This document shows positions 11,474-18,247 of a stretch of 64,000 nucleotides of DNA, one piece after another. The notes under the pieces are model-generated. The model did not search any database and was not told where the DNA came from. It saw only the letters and a program-made list of their open reading frames with translations. Both the position numbers and the translations under genes were made by a program. The stretch comes from Planctomycetales bacterium (lineage in GTDB: Bacteria; Planctomycetota; Planctomycetia; Isosphaerales; Isosphaeraceae): positions 62,001 through 126,000 of the forward strand of contig DAIDHX010000311.1 in NCBI GenBank assembly GCA_027451885.1. The letters are read 5' to 3'. The number at the start of each line of letters is the position of its first letter. Position 1 is the first letter of the stretch.

Positions 11474-12328
11474 ATGAGCGGCAAGCGACGAGCCTGGTTG
11501 GTGATGATTTTGGCAGTCTCTCTCGCCCTTGGGCCCGCCCGGCTGGCCTTCGCCTGGGGCCGCATGGCACACAGGGCCTCGGCCAAGCTCGCTGAGTCTC
11601 GGCTCACGCCCCGCACCCTCGAACGCGTTCGACTCCTCCTCGAGCCCGGCGAATCGCTCGCCGACGCCTCCACCTGGGCCGACGAAAACAGTCGCGAGAT
11701 CCCCGGCAGCGCCTCCTGGCATTACGTCAACGTGCCGATCACGCACGAGCGCTATAGCGCCCGCGATTGCCGCAAGAGCGGCTGCGTGGTCTCCAAGCTC
11801 GAGGAATTCCGCGCGATCCTCGCCGATCCACGCTCCAGCCGCGGGGATCAACGCGCTGCACTTCGGTTCGTGATCCACTTCGTGCAGGATCTGCACCAAC
11901 CGATGCACGTCGCCGACCATGACGACCGCGGCGGCAATGCGCTCCAGCTTCGCCTCGGACGGAACGACGCCACCAACCTGCACCAGGTCTGGGACTCGGG
12001 CCTCCTGAGGACCCAGTTCCGCCACGAGGACGACCTCGTTCGCGCGCTCAGGGAGCTCGCCGCCCAGCCGGAGGCCCGACGTTGGCACGGCCAGAACGTC
12101 GAGGACTGGGCGAATGAAAGCTTCACGCTTGGCCGCACGGCCTATCGCGACCCCGAGACAGGAGCCCTGCTCCGCAACGGCAGCGCGATCTCGCGGGCCT
12201 ATGAACGCGTCAACACGCCCCGCGCTGCCTTGCGCCTGGCACAGGCCGGCGTTCGCCTCGCCGACGTGCTCAACGAAGCGCTCGGCGACCGCCCAGGCCA
12301 GCAATCCCCCACCCGCGGATCACGGTAG
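11474..12328 (+). CDS. Secreted S1/P1-type nuclease
   Basis: This 284-residue exported nuclease belongs to the S1/P1 family (zinc-dependent enzymes that cut single-stranded nucleic acid and release 3'-nucleotides). A signal peptide is predicted for 1-27, cleaved in AFA-W so that Trp28 becomes the mature N-terminus. In this family the N-terminal Trp is itself a zinc ligand. Further ligand motifs are WGRMAH (His33), STWADE (Asp70), SWHYVN (His83), HFVQDLHQPMHVAD, and NLHQVWD. The full set of family zinc ligands seems present. It is divergent from the SEC-C gene, with 192 bases between the starts. It likely degrades extracellular or periplasmic DNA/RNA for nutrients. Confidence 0.93.
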   Translation: MSGKRRAWLVMILAVSLALGPARLAFAWGRMAHRASAKLAESRLTPRTLERVRLLLEPGESLADASTWADENSREIPGSASWHYVNVPITHERYSARDCRKSGCVVSKLEEFRAILADPRSSRGDQRAALRFVIHFVQDLHQPMHVADHDDRGGNALQLRLGRNDATNLHQVWDSGLLRTQFRHEDDLVRALRELAAQPEARRWHGQNVEDWANESFTLGRTAYRDPETGALLRNGSAISRAYERVNTPRAALRLAQAGVRLADVLNEALGDRPGQQSPTRGSR

Positions 12329-12711
12329 AATCACTCCGGTATCCACGGTGGCAGCGTGTCCATGAACTCAGGGACAACCCGTCCACAAGGCAGTCACCGT
12401 CCAAACCAGCACAGGCCAACAGGCGCTGGTAGCTCTCGCGGGGCGCGAAGCATGAGCCCGGCGCACCTTGTATCGCGCGGGGCGCACTTCCCGGAGAGTC
12501 GAAAACGCCGCCGTCTCGATTGAAATTCGAAAGCGGAATGATTATCATATGATCTATTTCGAATGTGATGCAGCCTGATGCTCAACAAGCCTCTGGACCA
12601 GATTGACCTCGTCGACATCCAGGAGCTGATCCAGGAGAAGTGGCCCGAGGGCAGGGCTATCGACTACAAGAGGGAAATGTATGGGGTGCCGACTCGGACA
12701 AGAAGGAACTA

Positions 12712-13571
12712 CTAGGCGCTGTTTGAAAACACCAGTCTGAGGGCGCGCTTGATCATAGCTAACTTTATCATGGCCAAGAAGTTGATCGCCAACTTCTCGA
12801 ATCGGGTTCCGATTCGTCGACACTCCTTCAGCCAACCGATGCACTGCTCGACGATGCTCCGTCGCTTGTACGTGTCCTTGTCGAACTTCACCTCAGGATC
12901 ATGGCGGGCCTTCTCGTTGTCCTTGTGCGGAATGATCGGTTCGATGCCGCGATCCTTCAAGAACCCGCGGATGGTCTCGCTGCTATAACCTTTGTCCCCC
13001 GCCAACCGCTTGGGACGACTCTTCGGCCTACCCCGCTTCTGCTTGATGTGCACCTTTTTGAGAATCGGTTCCAGACGCTTCGAATCATGCACCTGGCCCG
13101 CCGTTACTTCGGCTTCGAGCGGCGTGCCGTTGCCTTCGACAAGGAGGTGGATTTTCGTGCCAAAACCGCCTCGCGAGCGGCCCAAGCCGTGGTCCGAGGG
13201 TTCCTCGGGGTGAGAGACGACACCTTTTTTGATGCGCCGGCTGCGGACCGAGTTCCCCGCACCGACGTGCCGTCGATGCACCACAAATCCCAGTCGATTT
13301 TCCCTTGTTGATCCAGTCGCAAATGCAAGGCGTCGATGATCGAATCGAGGAGTCCGTCGGCTCGCCACTTGCGGAAACAGTCGTACACAGTCTCCCAGGG
13401 CCCGAACCGTTCCGGCAGGTCGCGCCACTGAGTGCCTGTTGAGAGTATCCACAGGATGCCGTTGAGCATCTGCCGCCGATCCCGAGGGGGCCGACCTGTT
13501 TTGGCTTCTGATTTTGGAATCAATGGATCGAGAACCGTCCATTCTTCCTCGCTGACTTCGTGCCGCTTCAT
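12712..13571 (-). CDS. IS5/IS427-type DDE transposase made by -1 frameshift (orfA+orfB)
   Basis: orfA starts at the ATG at 13571, preceded by AAGGAA, and carries the N-terminal domain (EEEWTVLDPLIP, GRPPRDRRQMLNGILW) and the first catalytic Asp in WCIDGTSVRG. After the slippery site at 13224-13230, orfB continues in the -1 frame with the second Asp in LAGDKGYSS and the Glu in the motif Y-K-R-R-S-I-V-E, followed by the Lys of the Y-(2)-R-(3)-E-(6)-K signature. The shifted product is 286 residues, the usual size. The stop codon TAG is formed by the last IS bases plus the flanking TA, so it is supplied by the target site. orfA alone runs on to 13104 with no known function. Confidence 0.88.
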
Positions 13572-13631
13572 GTACGGAGTTCCTTGTCCGCACGCAGTTT
13601 ACCAGTTAGCGTCAAGTTCTAAAACAGGGCC
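12715..13631 (-). mobile_element. IS5-family (IS427-like) insertion sequence, 917 bp
   Basis: The element starts with GGCGCTGTTTGAAAAC at 12715 and ends with the inverted copy GGCCCTGTTTTAGAAC (read from 13631 back), 13 of 16 bases matching. A TA dinucleotide lies on each side (12713-12714 and 13632-13633), fitting a TA target duplication. It carries a two-frame transposase on the minus strand that needs a frameshift, the arrangement known from the IS427 subgroup. Both ends and the transposase appear intact, so it may still be active. It interrupts a decayed gene. Confidence 0.9.
13224..13230 (-). promoter_or_regulatory. Slippery heptamer A AAA AAG for -1 frameshift
   Basis: On the minus strand the bases read A-AAA-AAG in the orfA phase (TCA AAA AAG). 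Slipping back one base gives AAA AAA GGT GTC, which joins exactly to the orfB frame and yields conserved sequence (IKKGVVSHPEE). This is a classic bacterial -1 frameshift heptamer. Confidence 0.85.
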
Positions 13632-13767
13632 TAGTAGAACGTGGCTACGTTGACAAGCTGCCTGAAGAGGGAGAGTCGTTTACCGTCACTGCCACCGGGT
13701 ACTCTGCTGCTGATGAGCTTGGGGACACGCGAGTGGTTTAGTGACTCAATTCGCACGCCGATATGAG

Positions 13768-13808
13768 GCAGCATTTCGTGCTGCATCCGATAATCCCCGT
13801 TATCGGAT
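13768..13808. terminator. Two adjacent perfect hairpins between the pseudogene and vapC
   Basis: GCAGCA (13768-13773) pairs with TGCTGC (13779-13784) over a 5-base loop. Directly after it, ATCCGATAA (13785-13793) pairs with TTATCGGAT (13800-13808) over a 6-base loop. The pair sits 40 bases past the vapC stop and 27 bases past the pseudogene stop, so it can serve as a two-way transcript end or RNA stabiliser. There is no long T tract, so termination is inferred from position. Confidence 0.5.
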
Positions 13809-13847
13809 ACAAACGATCAGCAGTCAAGCGTCGGCCTGTAACACGGA

Positions 13848-14267
13848 TCATTGACGCCAATTAACCAAGATCAGCGAGTACCCGAGTTGCTGGATACGCT
13901 GATAATGAGAGGTGTTGCCGGTCACGAGTTCCAATCCCTGATCGATCGCGACCGCGGCTATTATTGGGTCGGCTCGGCCAATGGGCTGGCCAACACGTTC
14001 GAGGTCGCCGGTAATGCGTCCGGCAAGATCAGCGATCGCCGTATCCAGGGGAAAGACCTCTTCCGAGGCGATCGATGCTATGAACGTATTAAGTCGCTGA
14101 AACTGCTGAGCCTTCTGGTACCCACGCACGATCTCAAATACGGTGATCGTGGATAATGAATAATGACCGAAGGCCCGTCGGTAGGTCTTCGCGTTAGCAG
14201 CGACAGTCGAATTGCTGCCCTTGCGGATCTCAGATAGGGTATCCGTGTCGAGTAGTGCTTTATTCAC
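13848..14267 (-). CDS. vapC: VapC-type PIN-domain ribonuclease toxin
   Basis: This 139-residue PIN-domain protein is the probable toxin of a type II toxin-antitoxin pair. Acidic metal ligands are visible in LLDTDTLSEI near the N-terminus, in TVFEIVRGY, and in GRADPIIAAVAI and LVTGNTSHYQRI near the C-terminus, the order typical of VapC. PIN toxins cut tRNA or rRNA in an Mg-dependent way. Its start overlaps the end of the upstream antitoxin gene by 8 bases, the common coupled arrangement that keeps antitoxin in excess. It is less GC-rich than the core genes, which fits transfer with the island. Confidence 0.9.
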   Translation of the reverse strand: MNKALLDTDTLSEIRKGSNSTVAANAKTYRRAFGHYSLSTITVFEIVRGYQKAQQFQRLNTFIASIASEEVFPLDTAIADLAGRITGDLERVGQPIGRADPIIAAVAIDQGLELVTGNTSHYQRIQQLGYSLILVNWRQ

Positions 14268-14526
14268 CGCTGGTTAACCGCCAGGGCTGTTGCTCGCGGT
14301 TCCGCATCGCGTCTTCGACGATTTGATCCATTAATTCGGCATGGTCGCTCGCCGAGCCAAGCAGCGGGTCGGGTGAGGGGGGAATGGTCGGTTGGCGGCG
14401 TTCTTGACGGTGGCGTTGAAACGCCCGCCACGCTTCGGCAAGTGCGGCGTCAACGGAGGCGAATCGGCCGTTCTGGACCTGTGCGAGAATCTCTCGTTCC
14501 ACGTCGTTAGGCAAATGTATCGTCAT
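14260..14526 (-). CDS. Probable antitoxin of the vapC pair (ribbon-helix-helix-like)
   Basis: This 88-residue protein has an N-terminal MTIHLPNDVEREI followed by VQNGRFASVDAALAEAW, the pattern of a ribbon-helix-helix antitoxin (CopG/ParD-like) in which the first strand contacts operator DNA. The charged C-terminal tail would wrap the toxin. The ATG at 14526 is chosen because AAGGAGT lies just upstream; a longer frame to 14640 would cover the promoter. It is read first in the vapBC-like operon, with the promoter at 14548-14576. Autoregulation by the RHH domain is expected from the family but no operator repeat is obvious. Confidence 0.82.
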   Translation of the reverse strand: MTIHLPNDVEREILAQVQNGRFASVDAALAEAWRAFQRHRQERRQPTIPPSPDPLLGSASDHAELMDQIVEDAMRNREQQPWRLTSGE

Positions 14527-14547
14527 TTCGGTATACTCCTTGCCTTG

Positions 14548-14576
14548 AGCATAACACGACACGGGAACTTTGCCAA
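14548..14576 (-). promoter_or_regulatory. Sigma70-like promoter of the toxin-antitoxin operon
   Basis: On the minus strand TTGGCA (14571-14576) is followed after exactly 17 bases by TATGCT (14548-14553), and the antitoxin ATG is 21 bases further on. The spacing and hexamers are close to consensus, unlike most promoters in this GC-rich window. Confidence 0.65.
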
Positions 14577-14616
14577 GCCTTGCAAATCTGCCGACGAGAT
14601 GCCTTAAGACTTTGAT

Positions 14617-14622
14617 TATAAT
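14617..14622 (+). promoter_or_regulatory. Possible -10 box for the HEPN gene
   Basis: A perfect TATAAT with TG nearby upstream (TGAT before the box) lies 95 bases ahead of the GTG start of the HEPN gene and points away from the toxin-antitoxin promoter. No -35 hexamer is recognisable, so this is weak evidence. Confidence 0.3.
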
Positions 14623-14717
14623 AGATTTCGGGCACGGCAATGAAGCGACAACAGACCGGACAATGCGACGCTGCCAATTTTCGGCACAGCTCGCCAGAAT
14701 GCTTGGGAGACCCCGCT

Positions 14718-15383
14718 GTGAACGATGTCGACCAGTTATTTTTGAAGTGGCAGGGATGGATCAAGAACGAGCTATCACGGGAATTCAGTCGCCTGTTACG
14801 AGATCAGCGTATATTCAATGCGTTCCTGGAGAGCTTGAATCCATACGCTGGGCAGCAAGCCGGATCGGAAATCGCCGAATGGATGGGCCTAAACTACTTT
14901 ATTTCCTCGTGCGTGGCGATTCGGCGGCTCGATGATAGGGACAAGCGGACAGTTTCTTTGCGTGTGCTCTTAATAGACCTGCAATCGCATGCGGATATAA
15001 TAACCGAAGCCCAGTTGGCTGCTCATAACTCGATGTTTCGAGTAATGCCGGACCAAAAACAACTTTCCGCAAGTGAAGTCGTCGACCTGCTCAAAAAAGA
15101 AATCGAACTGCTGGATCGATTTGGTCATAAAGTAAAACAATATGTGGACAAATTTGTTGCCCATTCTGACGCCACAAACAGTATCGAGATGATTCCAGAT
15201 ACGTCTGTTCTCGACAAGGCGCTCTTTAGTTTTCATGCGATATTTCGTAAATATGCGTTTCTGATTGCCGGGATTCCATGCGATTTCAAGAATCCGAATC
15301 CAGTTGACCTCATCGGTGCACCGGGCGATGACTATAGGAAGCGATTGACACGGCTGTGGACGGTAAGCCGCGATGACGAATGA
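14718..15383 (+). CDS. AbiU2-like HEPN-domain protein
   Basis: This 221-residue all-helical protein resembles the AbiU2-type HEPN family of abortive-infection proteins: the stretch YFISSCVAIRRLDDRDK, a central helix SLRVLLIDLQ and the final KQYVDKFVAHSD. In active HEPN ribonucleases an R-x4-6-H motif is near the end. Here the His is present in FVAHSD, but the position of the Arg is occupied by other residues, so nuclease activity is uncertain. The GTG at 14718 is preferred because GGGAG precedes it; an ATG at 14640 is possible. The gene is GC-poorer than the core, and is followed 73 bases later by a PD-(D/E)XK gene in the same direction, suggesting a two-gene unit. The family call is by pattern only. 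Confidence 0.62.
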   Translation: MNDVDQLFLKWQGWIKNELSREFSRLLRDQRIFNAFLESLNPYAGQQAGSEIAEWMGLNYFISSCVAIRRLDDRDKRTVSLRVLLIDLQSHADIITEAQLAAHNSMFRVMPDQKQLSASEVVDLLKKEIELLDRFGHKVKQYVDKFVAHSDATNSIEMIPDTSVLDKALFSFHAIFRKYAFLIAGIPCDFKNPNPVDLIGAPGDDYRKRLTRLWTVSRDDE

Positions 15384-15456
15384 CACTGACTAGCCGACGG
15401 TGACATTGCTGGGCGAGGTTTGCTCTGTTACCGCTTGTTAAGACCGAGAATCGCTA

Positions 15457-16851
15457 ATGTCGAAAACGCGTAAAAAGGTCCCCAAGCCGACTAGGCGGGA
15501 GACCTCAGCGGGCCGCACAGCAAACAATGTTCCGGCCGGTAGATCGACCATAGTGTCGATGCCGACTCCCCTGCTAAATGAGGAGAGATTCCATCGTGAC
15601 GTCGTGCCCACGTTCGAGAAGGCACGCGATGAAATCGCCAAAATCGTTGCTAAAGACCAGCGGCTCGCCACAAAGTTGGCCAGTATGCAGCTAGTCATCC
15701 TCGATAACCGGAAAACCGAAAACGTGATGGTCTTCTGGCTAACCGATACGTACAAAAAAAGCTGCTACCTGTATGACCAGCATCAAGGCATGCGGGGCAT
15801 AAGTGGTTATAGCTCGTCGGAAATTAACATGGCTTTGTGTGATCGTTCCCACGTGCTCGATGGATTACGATCAGTGTTTCTAAAAGAGTTGCTGTCGCGG
15901 GCGAAGGCCGAGGATTTGGCGGGATATGTGAAGACATTTCTCCTGTCGAATTACAGGGAAGTCGAGGAACGGCATACTGACAAGTATTATCTATTACGCT
16001 TCGTTAACATTGACTTCGGCATCGAAGGCTGGTTCGCCGTTCTGGCATCTCGTAGAAACGTCATTATACCGATCGCTGCAGAGCTCGACGCGGCGGATAT
16101 TCCGGACGGGGGCGGAGACACCCGGAATGTGGTATTTACAACACGCGAGGATGTGTCGAAATACACGGGATTCGACGCCGTCTTAGACTATTGGGAAGTC
16201 TTCTTTCATTTCAGCATGTTTAAGTTTACTGACGCCGTGCCGTTCTATCAGAAACTTGCTCGCCTCCCGGCATCGGACCTGTATAAGGCTGTGGCGTATC
16301 TTCGGACGACGGGAACGACGGAGATCTTTGATTTAAAGCAAGAATTGGCAACGGTCCCTGTTTCACAAGGTAAGGATTTCGAGCGATGCATTGAACAAGT
16401 GTTAGAAACATGCTTGGGGCCAAGCTACAACATGTTCCATCTTTCAAAACAGGTCGCCAATCGCGGATCGATAACGATCAGAGACTTTATCATCACCAAT
16501 AACGGGAGCACGCACTCGTTCCTGCAGAGACTCGAGACACGGGGGGTCGAACTGCTTCTGGTCGAGGCAAAGAATTACGAGAAACCGCTAACGCCTACCG
16601 CGATTGCAAGATTTCGGACGTATCTGGAAGAGAACCGGGCATTCGGGAATGTTGGTATAATCCTGTGTAAGAAAGGCATTTCAAGAAACTGTTCCGAGGC
16701 ACTTTTCAGGGCAAGCATCGCAACACAAAACCAAATTATTCTGGTTCTCAACGAATCGGATATTTTTGAGATGCTCGACAAGATTGAAGATGGCGGCGAA
16801 GGAGCCGATATTATTCGCGATAAATACTATAAACTGATGATGGAAGCCTGA
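15457..16851 (+). CDS. Protein with C-terminal PD-(D/E)XK nuclease-like domain
   Basis: This 464-residue protein has an unrecognised N-terminal 300 residues (mixed alpha/beta, no signal or membrane segments). From about 305 it has a restriction-endonuclease-like fold: GKDFERCIEQVLE (a helix with the first Glu), IRDFII (Asp at about 342), then LLLVEAKNY with E-x-K at about 369-371. This E...D...ExK pattern is the PD-(D/E)XK core as in Mrr and Holliday-junction-like nucleases. The rest, FRTYLEENRAFGNVGIILCKKG, fits the following strand and helix. It lies 73 bases after the HEPN gene. Its GC content and codon use differ from the core, which points to transfer. A function in phage or plasmid defence is inferred from domain type and neighbours, not shown. 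Confidence 0.65.
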   Translation: MSKTRKKVPKPTRRETSAGRTANNVPAGRSTIVSMPTPLLNEERFHRDVVPTFEKARDEIAKIVAKDQRLATKLASMQLVILDNRKTENVMVFWLTDTYKKSCYLYDQHQGMRGISGYSSSEINMALCDRSHVLDGLRSVFLKELLSRAKAEDLAGYVKTFLLSNYREVEERHTDKYYLLRFVNIDFGIEGWFAVLASRRNVIIPIAAELDAADIPDGGGDTRNVVFTTREDVSKYTGFDAVLDYWEVFFHFSMFKFTDAVPFYQKLARLPASDLYKAVAYLRTTGTTEIFDLKQELATVPVSQGKDFERCIEQVLETCLGPSYNMFHLSKQVANRGSITIRDFIITNNGSTHSFLQRLETRGVELLLVEAKNYEKPLTPTAIARFRTYLEENRAFGNVGIILCKKGISRNCSEALFRASIATQNQIILVLNESDIFEMLDKIEDGGEGADIIRDKYYKLMMEA

Positions 16852-16866
16852 GCCCCGGGGGAATGA

Positions 16867-16920
16867 CCACGCCTGTCCTACATATATGAGGCGTGGGTGC
16901 CGCGGGAAGACCCAGGCACC
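16867..16920. terminator. Two consecutive GC-rich hairpins after the nuclease-like gene
   Basis: CCACGCCT (16867-16874) pairs perfectly with AGGCGTGG (16889-16896). GGTGCC (16896-16901) pairs with GGCACC (16915-16920). The first is 16 bases after the stop codon of the nuclease-like gene, a place suited to transcript end formation. No T tract follows, so a rho-independent function is not certain. Confidence 0.45.
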
Positions 16921-17430
16921 GGGCGGAGTCACCGGGCGTCATGATTAGGATGTTCGCGAGGACCCGCAATCCTTGCAGAGTCAAACCCCATCGAGCAGGA
17001 ATTGGGAGATTCTTGATTCGAGCCGCGCCAACGCGCGTTAGATTCAGGATGAGAAGAACCTCGAACGGCGTCTGAGCCTTTCGTCCTCCACCCTTCACGA
17101 CTCACGCAAAGCACCTCGGCGATTCCCCAGTCGATCAACCCGAAAAGCCAGATGCGGGGCGGGTCTGAGCACCTGGCCGGCAGTTCGTGTTCGTTTTGTC
17201 ACCGGCTGGGCGCCGGCGTTGAGGGGCGGACCTGGCACGAATGCACGCGCGAGCGGACGCGTCGTGGTCGTGTCGGAGGCGCGGACGAGGGGGTTGTTTC
17301 GCGCCAGAAACCGAACCCAATCGCGTCAGAAAGTGAAGCCAGAGCGTGTCAGAAAATGAGGCCACAACCGCTGCGCAGAATTGAGCCGAGGCTCTCCGTA
17401 ATATAAAGCCAGCAAAGGAGAAACGTCGAC

Positions 17431-17502
17431 TGCGAACCGAACCCATTGCGCCCGTGCGAACCGAACCCATTGCGCCCGCGCGGACCGAACCCAACGCGCG
17501 GA
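17431..17502. repeat. First 24-bp tandem array (3 units)
   Basis: Units start at 17431, 17455 and 17479. The first two are identical 24-mers of the form tgcgaaccgaacccattg plus cgcccg; the third diverges. Eight codons per unit explains why frames remain open. Confidence 0.9.
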
Positions 17503-17862
17503 AAAATCGAGTCCGGCTGGGCGCAGGCGATGAGGGGCGGACCTGGCACGAATGCACGCACTTGCTCGCGCGGCGTGCTCGTATCGGAGGCGCGGTCGAG
17601 GGTGTCGTTTCGCGCCGACGAAGCGGCGTTGAGGGGCGGACCGGGCACGAATGCACGCACTTGCTCGCGCGGCGTGCTCGTATCGGATGCGCGGTCGAGG
17701 GTGTTGTTTCGCACCGACGAAGGGAATCCAATCGCGCCAGAAATCGAGCCCGGTCGCGCCAGAAATCGAGCCCAGGCGTGTCAGAAAATGAGGCCACAAC
17801 CGCTGCGCAGAATTGAGCCAGGGAGCTCCGTAATATGAAGCCAGTAAAGGAGAACCGTCGAC

Positions 17863-18053
17863 TGCGAACCGAACCCATTGTGCCCGTGCGAACCGAACCC
17901 ATTGCGCCCGTGCGAACCGAACCCATTGTGCCTGCGCGGACCGAAGCCATCTCGCGGAAAAAGCGAAGCCAGCGGCCCTGCACGAATCGAAGCCAGTGGC
18001 CCTGCGCGGAGCGAAGCCAACGGCCCTGCGCGGAGCGAAGCCAGCGGCCCGGC
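17863..18053. repeat. Second 24-bp tandem array (about 8 units, diverging)
   Basis: Units start at 17863, 17887, 17911 and 17935 and keep the aaccgaacccattg core in the first three. Units from about 17958 change to a gcgaagccagcggccctg form with 21-25 base spacing. Spacing near two helical turns is kept throughout. Confidence 0.85.
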
Positions 18054-18247
18054 GGTTTGCTCCTGGTGCGTGAGAACGAGGGTTTCACGCGGAAGCCGGG
18101 AGGCGAATGCCGGACGTACCATTTCAGGACGGCCGCCGAGGAACCAATCGCGAGCGTGGGGATTTGACGATTCGCCGGTCTCTGTGGAAGGCGCCCACGC
18201 GGCAGCGACGACATGATTTGCCGTCGCACTGCCGGTGTCCCCCTGGG

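Larger units (their letters stand above)
12578..13741 (+). pseudogene. Decayed AlbA_2/Schlafen-type gene split by an IS element
   Basis: Before the IS, the frame from 12578 reads 45 codons with the pattern EGRAIDYKREMYG, the start of an AlbA_2 (Schlafen-like, divergent AAA-4) domain. Just after, at the G run near 12683-12686, the homologous continuation ADSDKKELL is found in another frame, as though one G were lost. After the IS the same frame continues as VERGYVDKLPEEGESF and ends in ...DTRVV at the TAG at 13739-13741, which looks like the C-terminus of a winged-helix tail. The middle of the gene is missing, so it was probably broken by a deletion and frameshift before or in addition to the insertion. 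AlbA_2 proteins are often regulators or defence-associated. The family call rests on a short stretch. Confidence 0.5.
17213..18053. repeat. Composite non-coding repeat region with duplicated blocks
   Basis: Three copies of a block of about 95 bases (ggggcggacctggcacga, near 17213, 17525 and 17628) alternate with two copies of a block that holds tcagaaaatgaggccacaac (near 17350 and 17780) and two copies of a block beginning ctccgtaatat (near 17395 and 17826). Through the second and third kinds of block runs a recurring GAAnCCA-like core every 21-24 bases. Frames are open on both strands because of the repeat structure and GC content, but they share no codon bias and I reject them as genes. The whole stretch 16921-18247 is otherwise without genes. 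Confidence 0.85.

Noticed and set aside
16960-17070. tRNA-like segment with TTCGA near an AT-rich patch
   Set aside because: I could not fold an acceptor stem or anticodon arm, so no tRNA is called. No other tRNA or rRNA was found in the window.
17431-18053. CRISPR array
   Set aside because: The 24-mers are directly contiguous with no spacers of unique sequence and there are no cas genes nearby.
17135-18229. Minus-strand frame of 364 codons in the repeat region, with GFGSHGRNGFGS-like repeats
   Set aside because: Frames stay open on both strands and in several phases because the repeat length is a multiple of three; no start with ribosome site and no codon bias.
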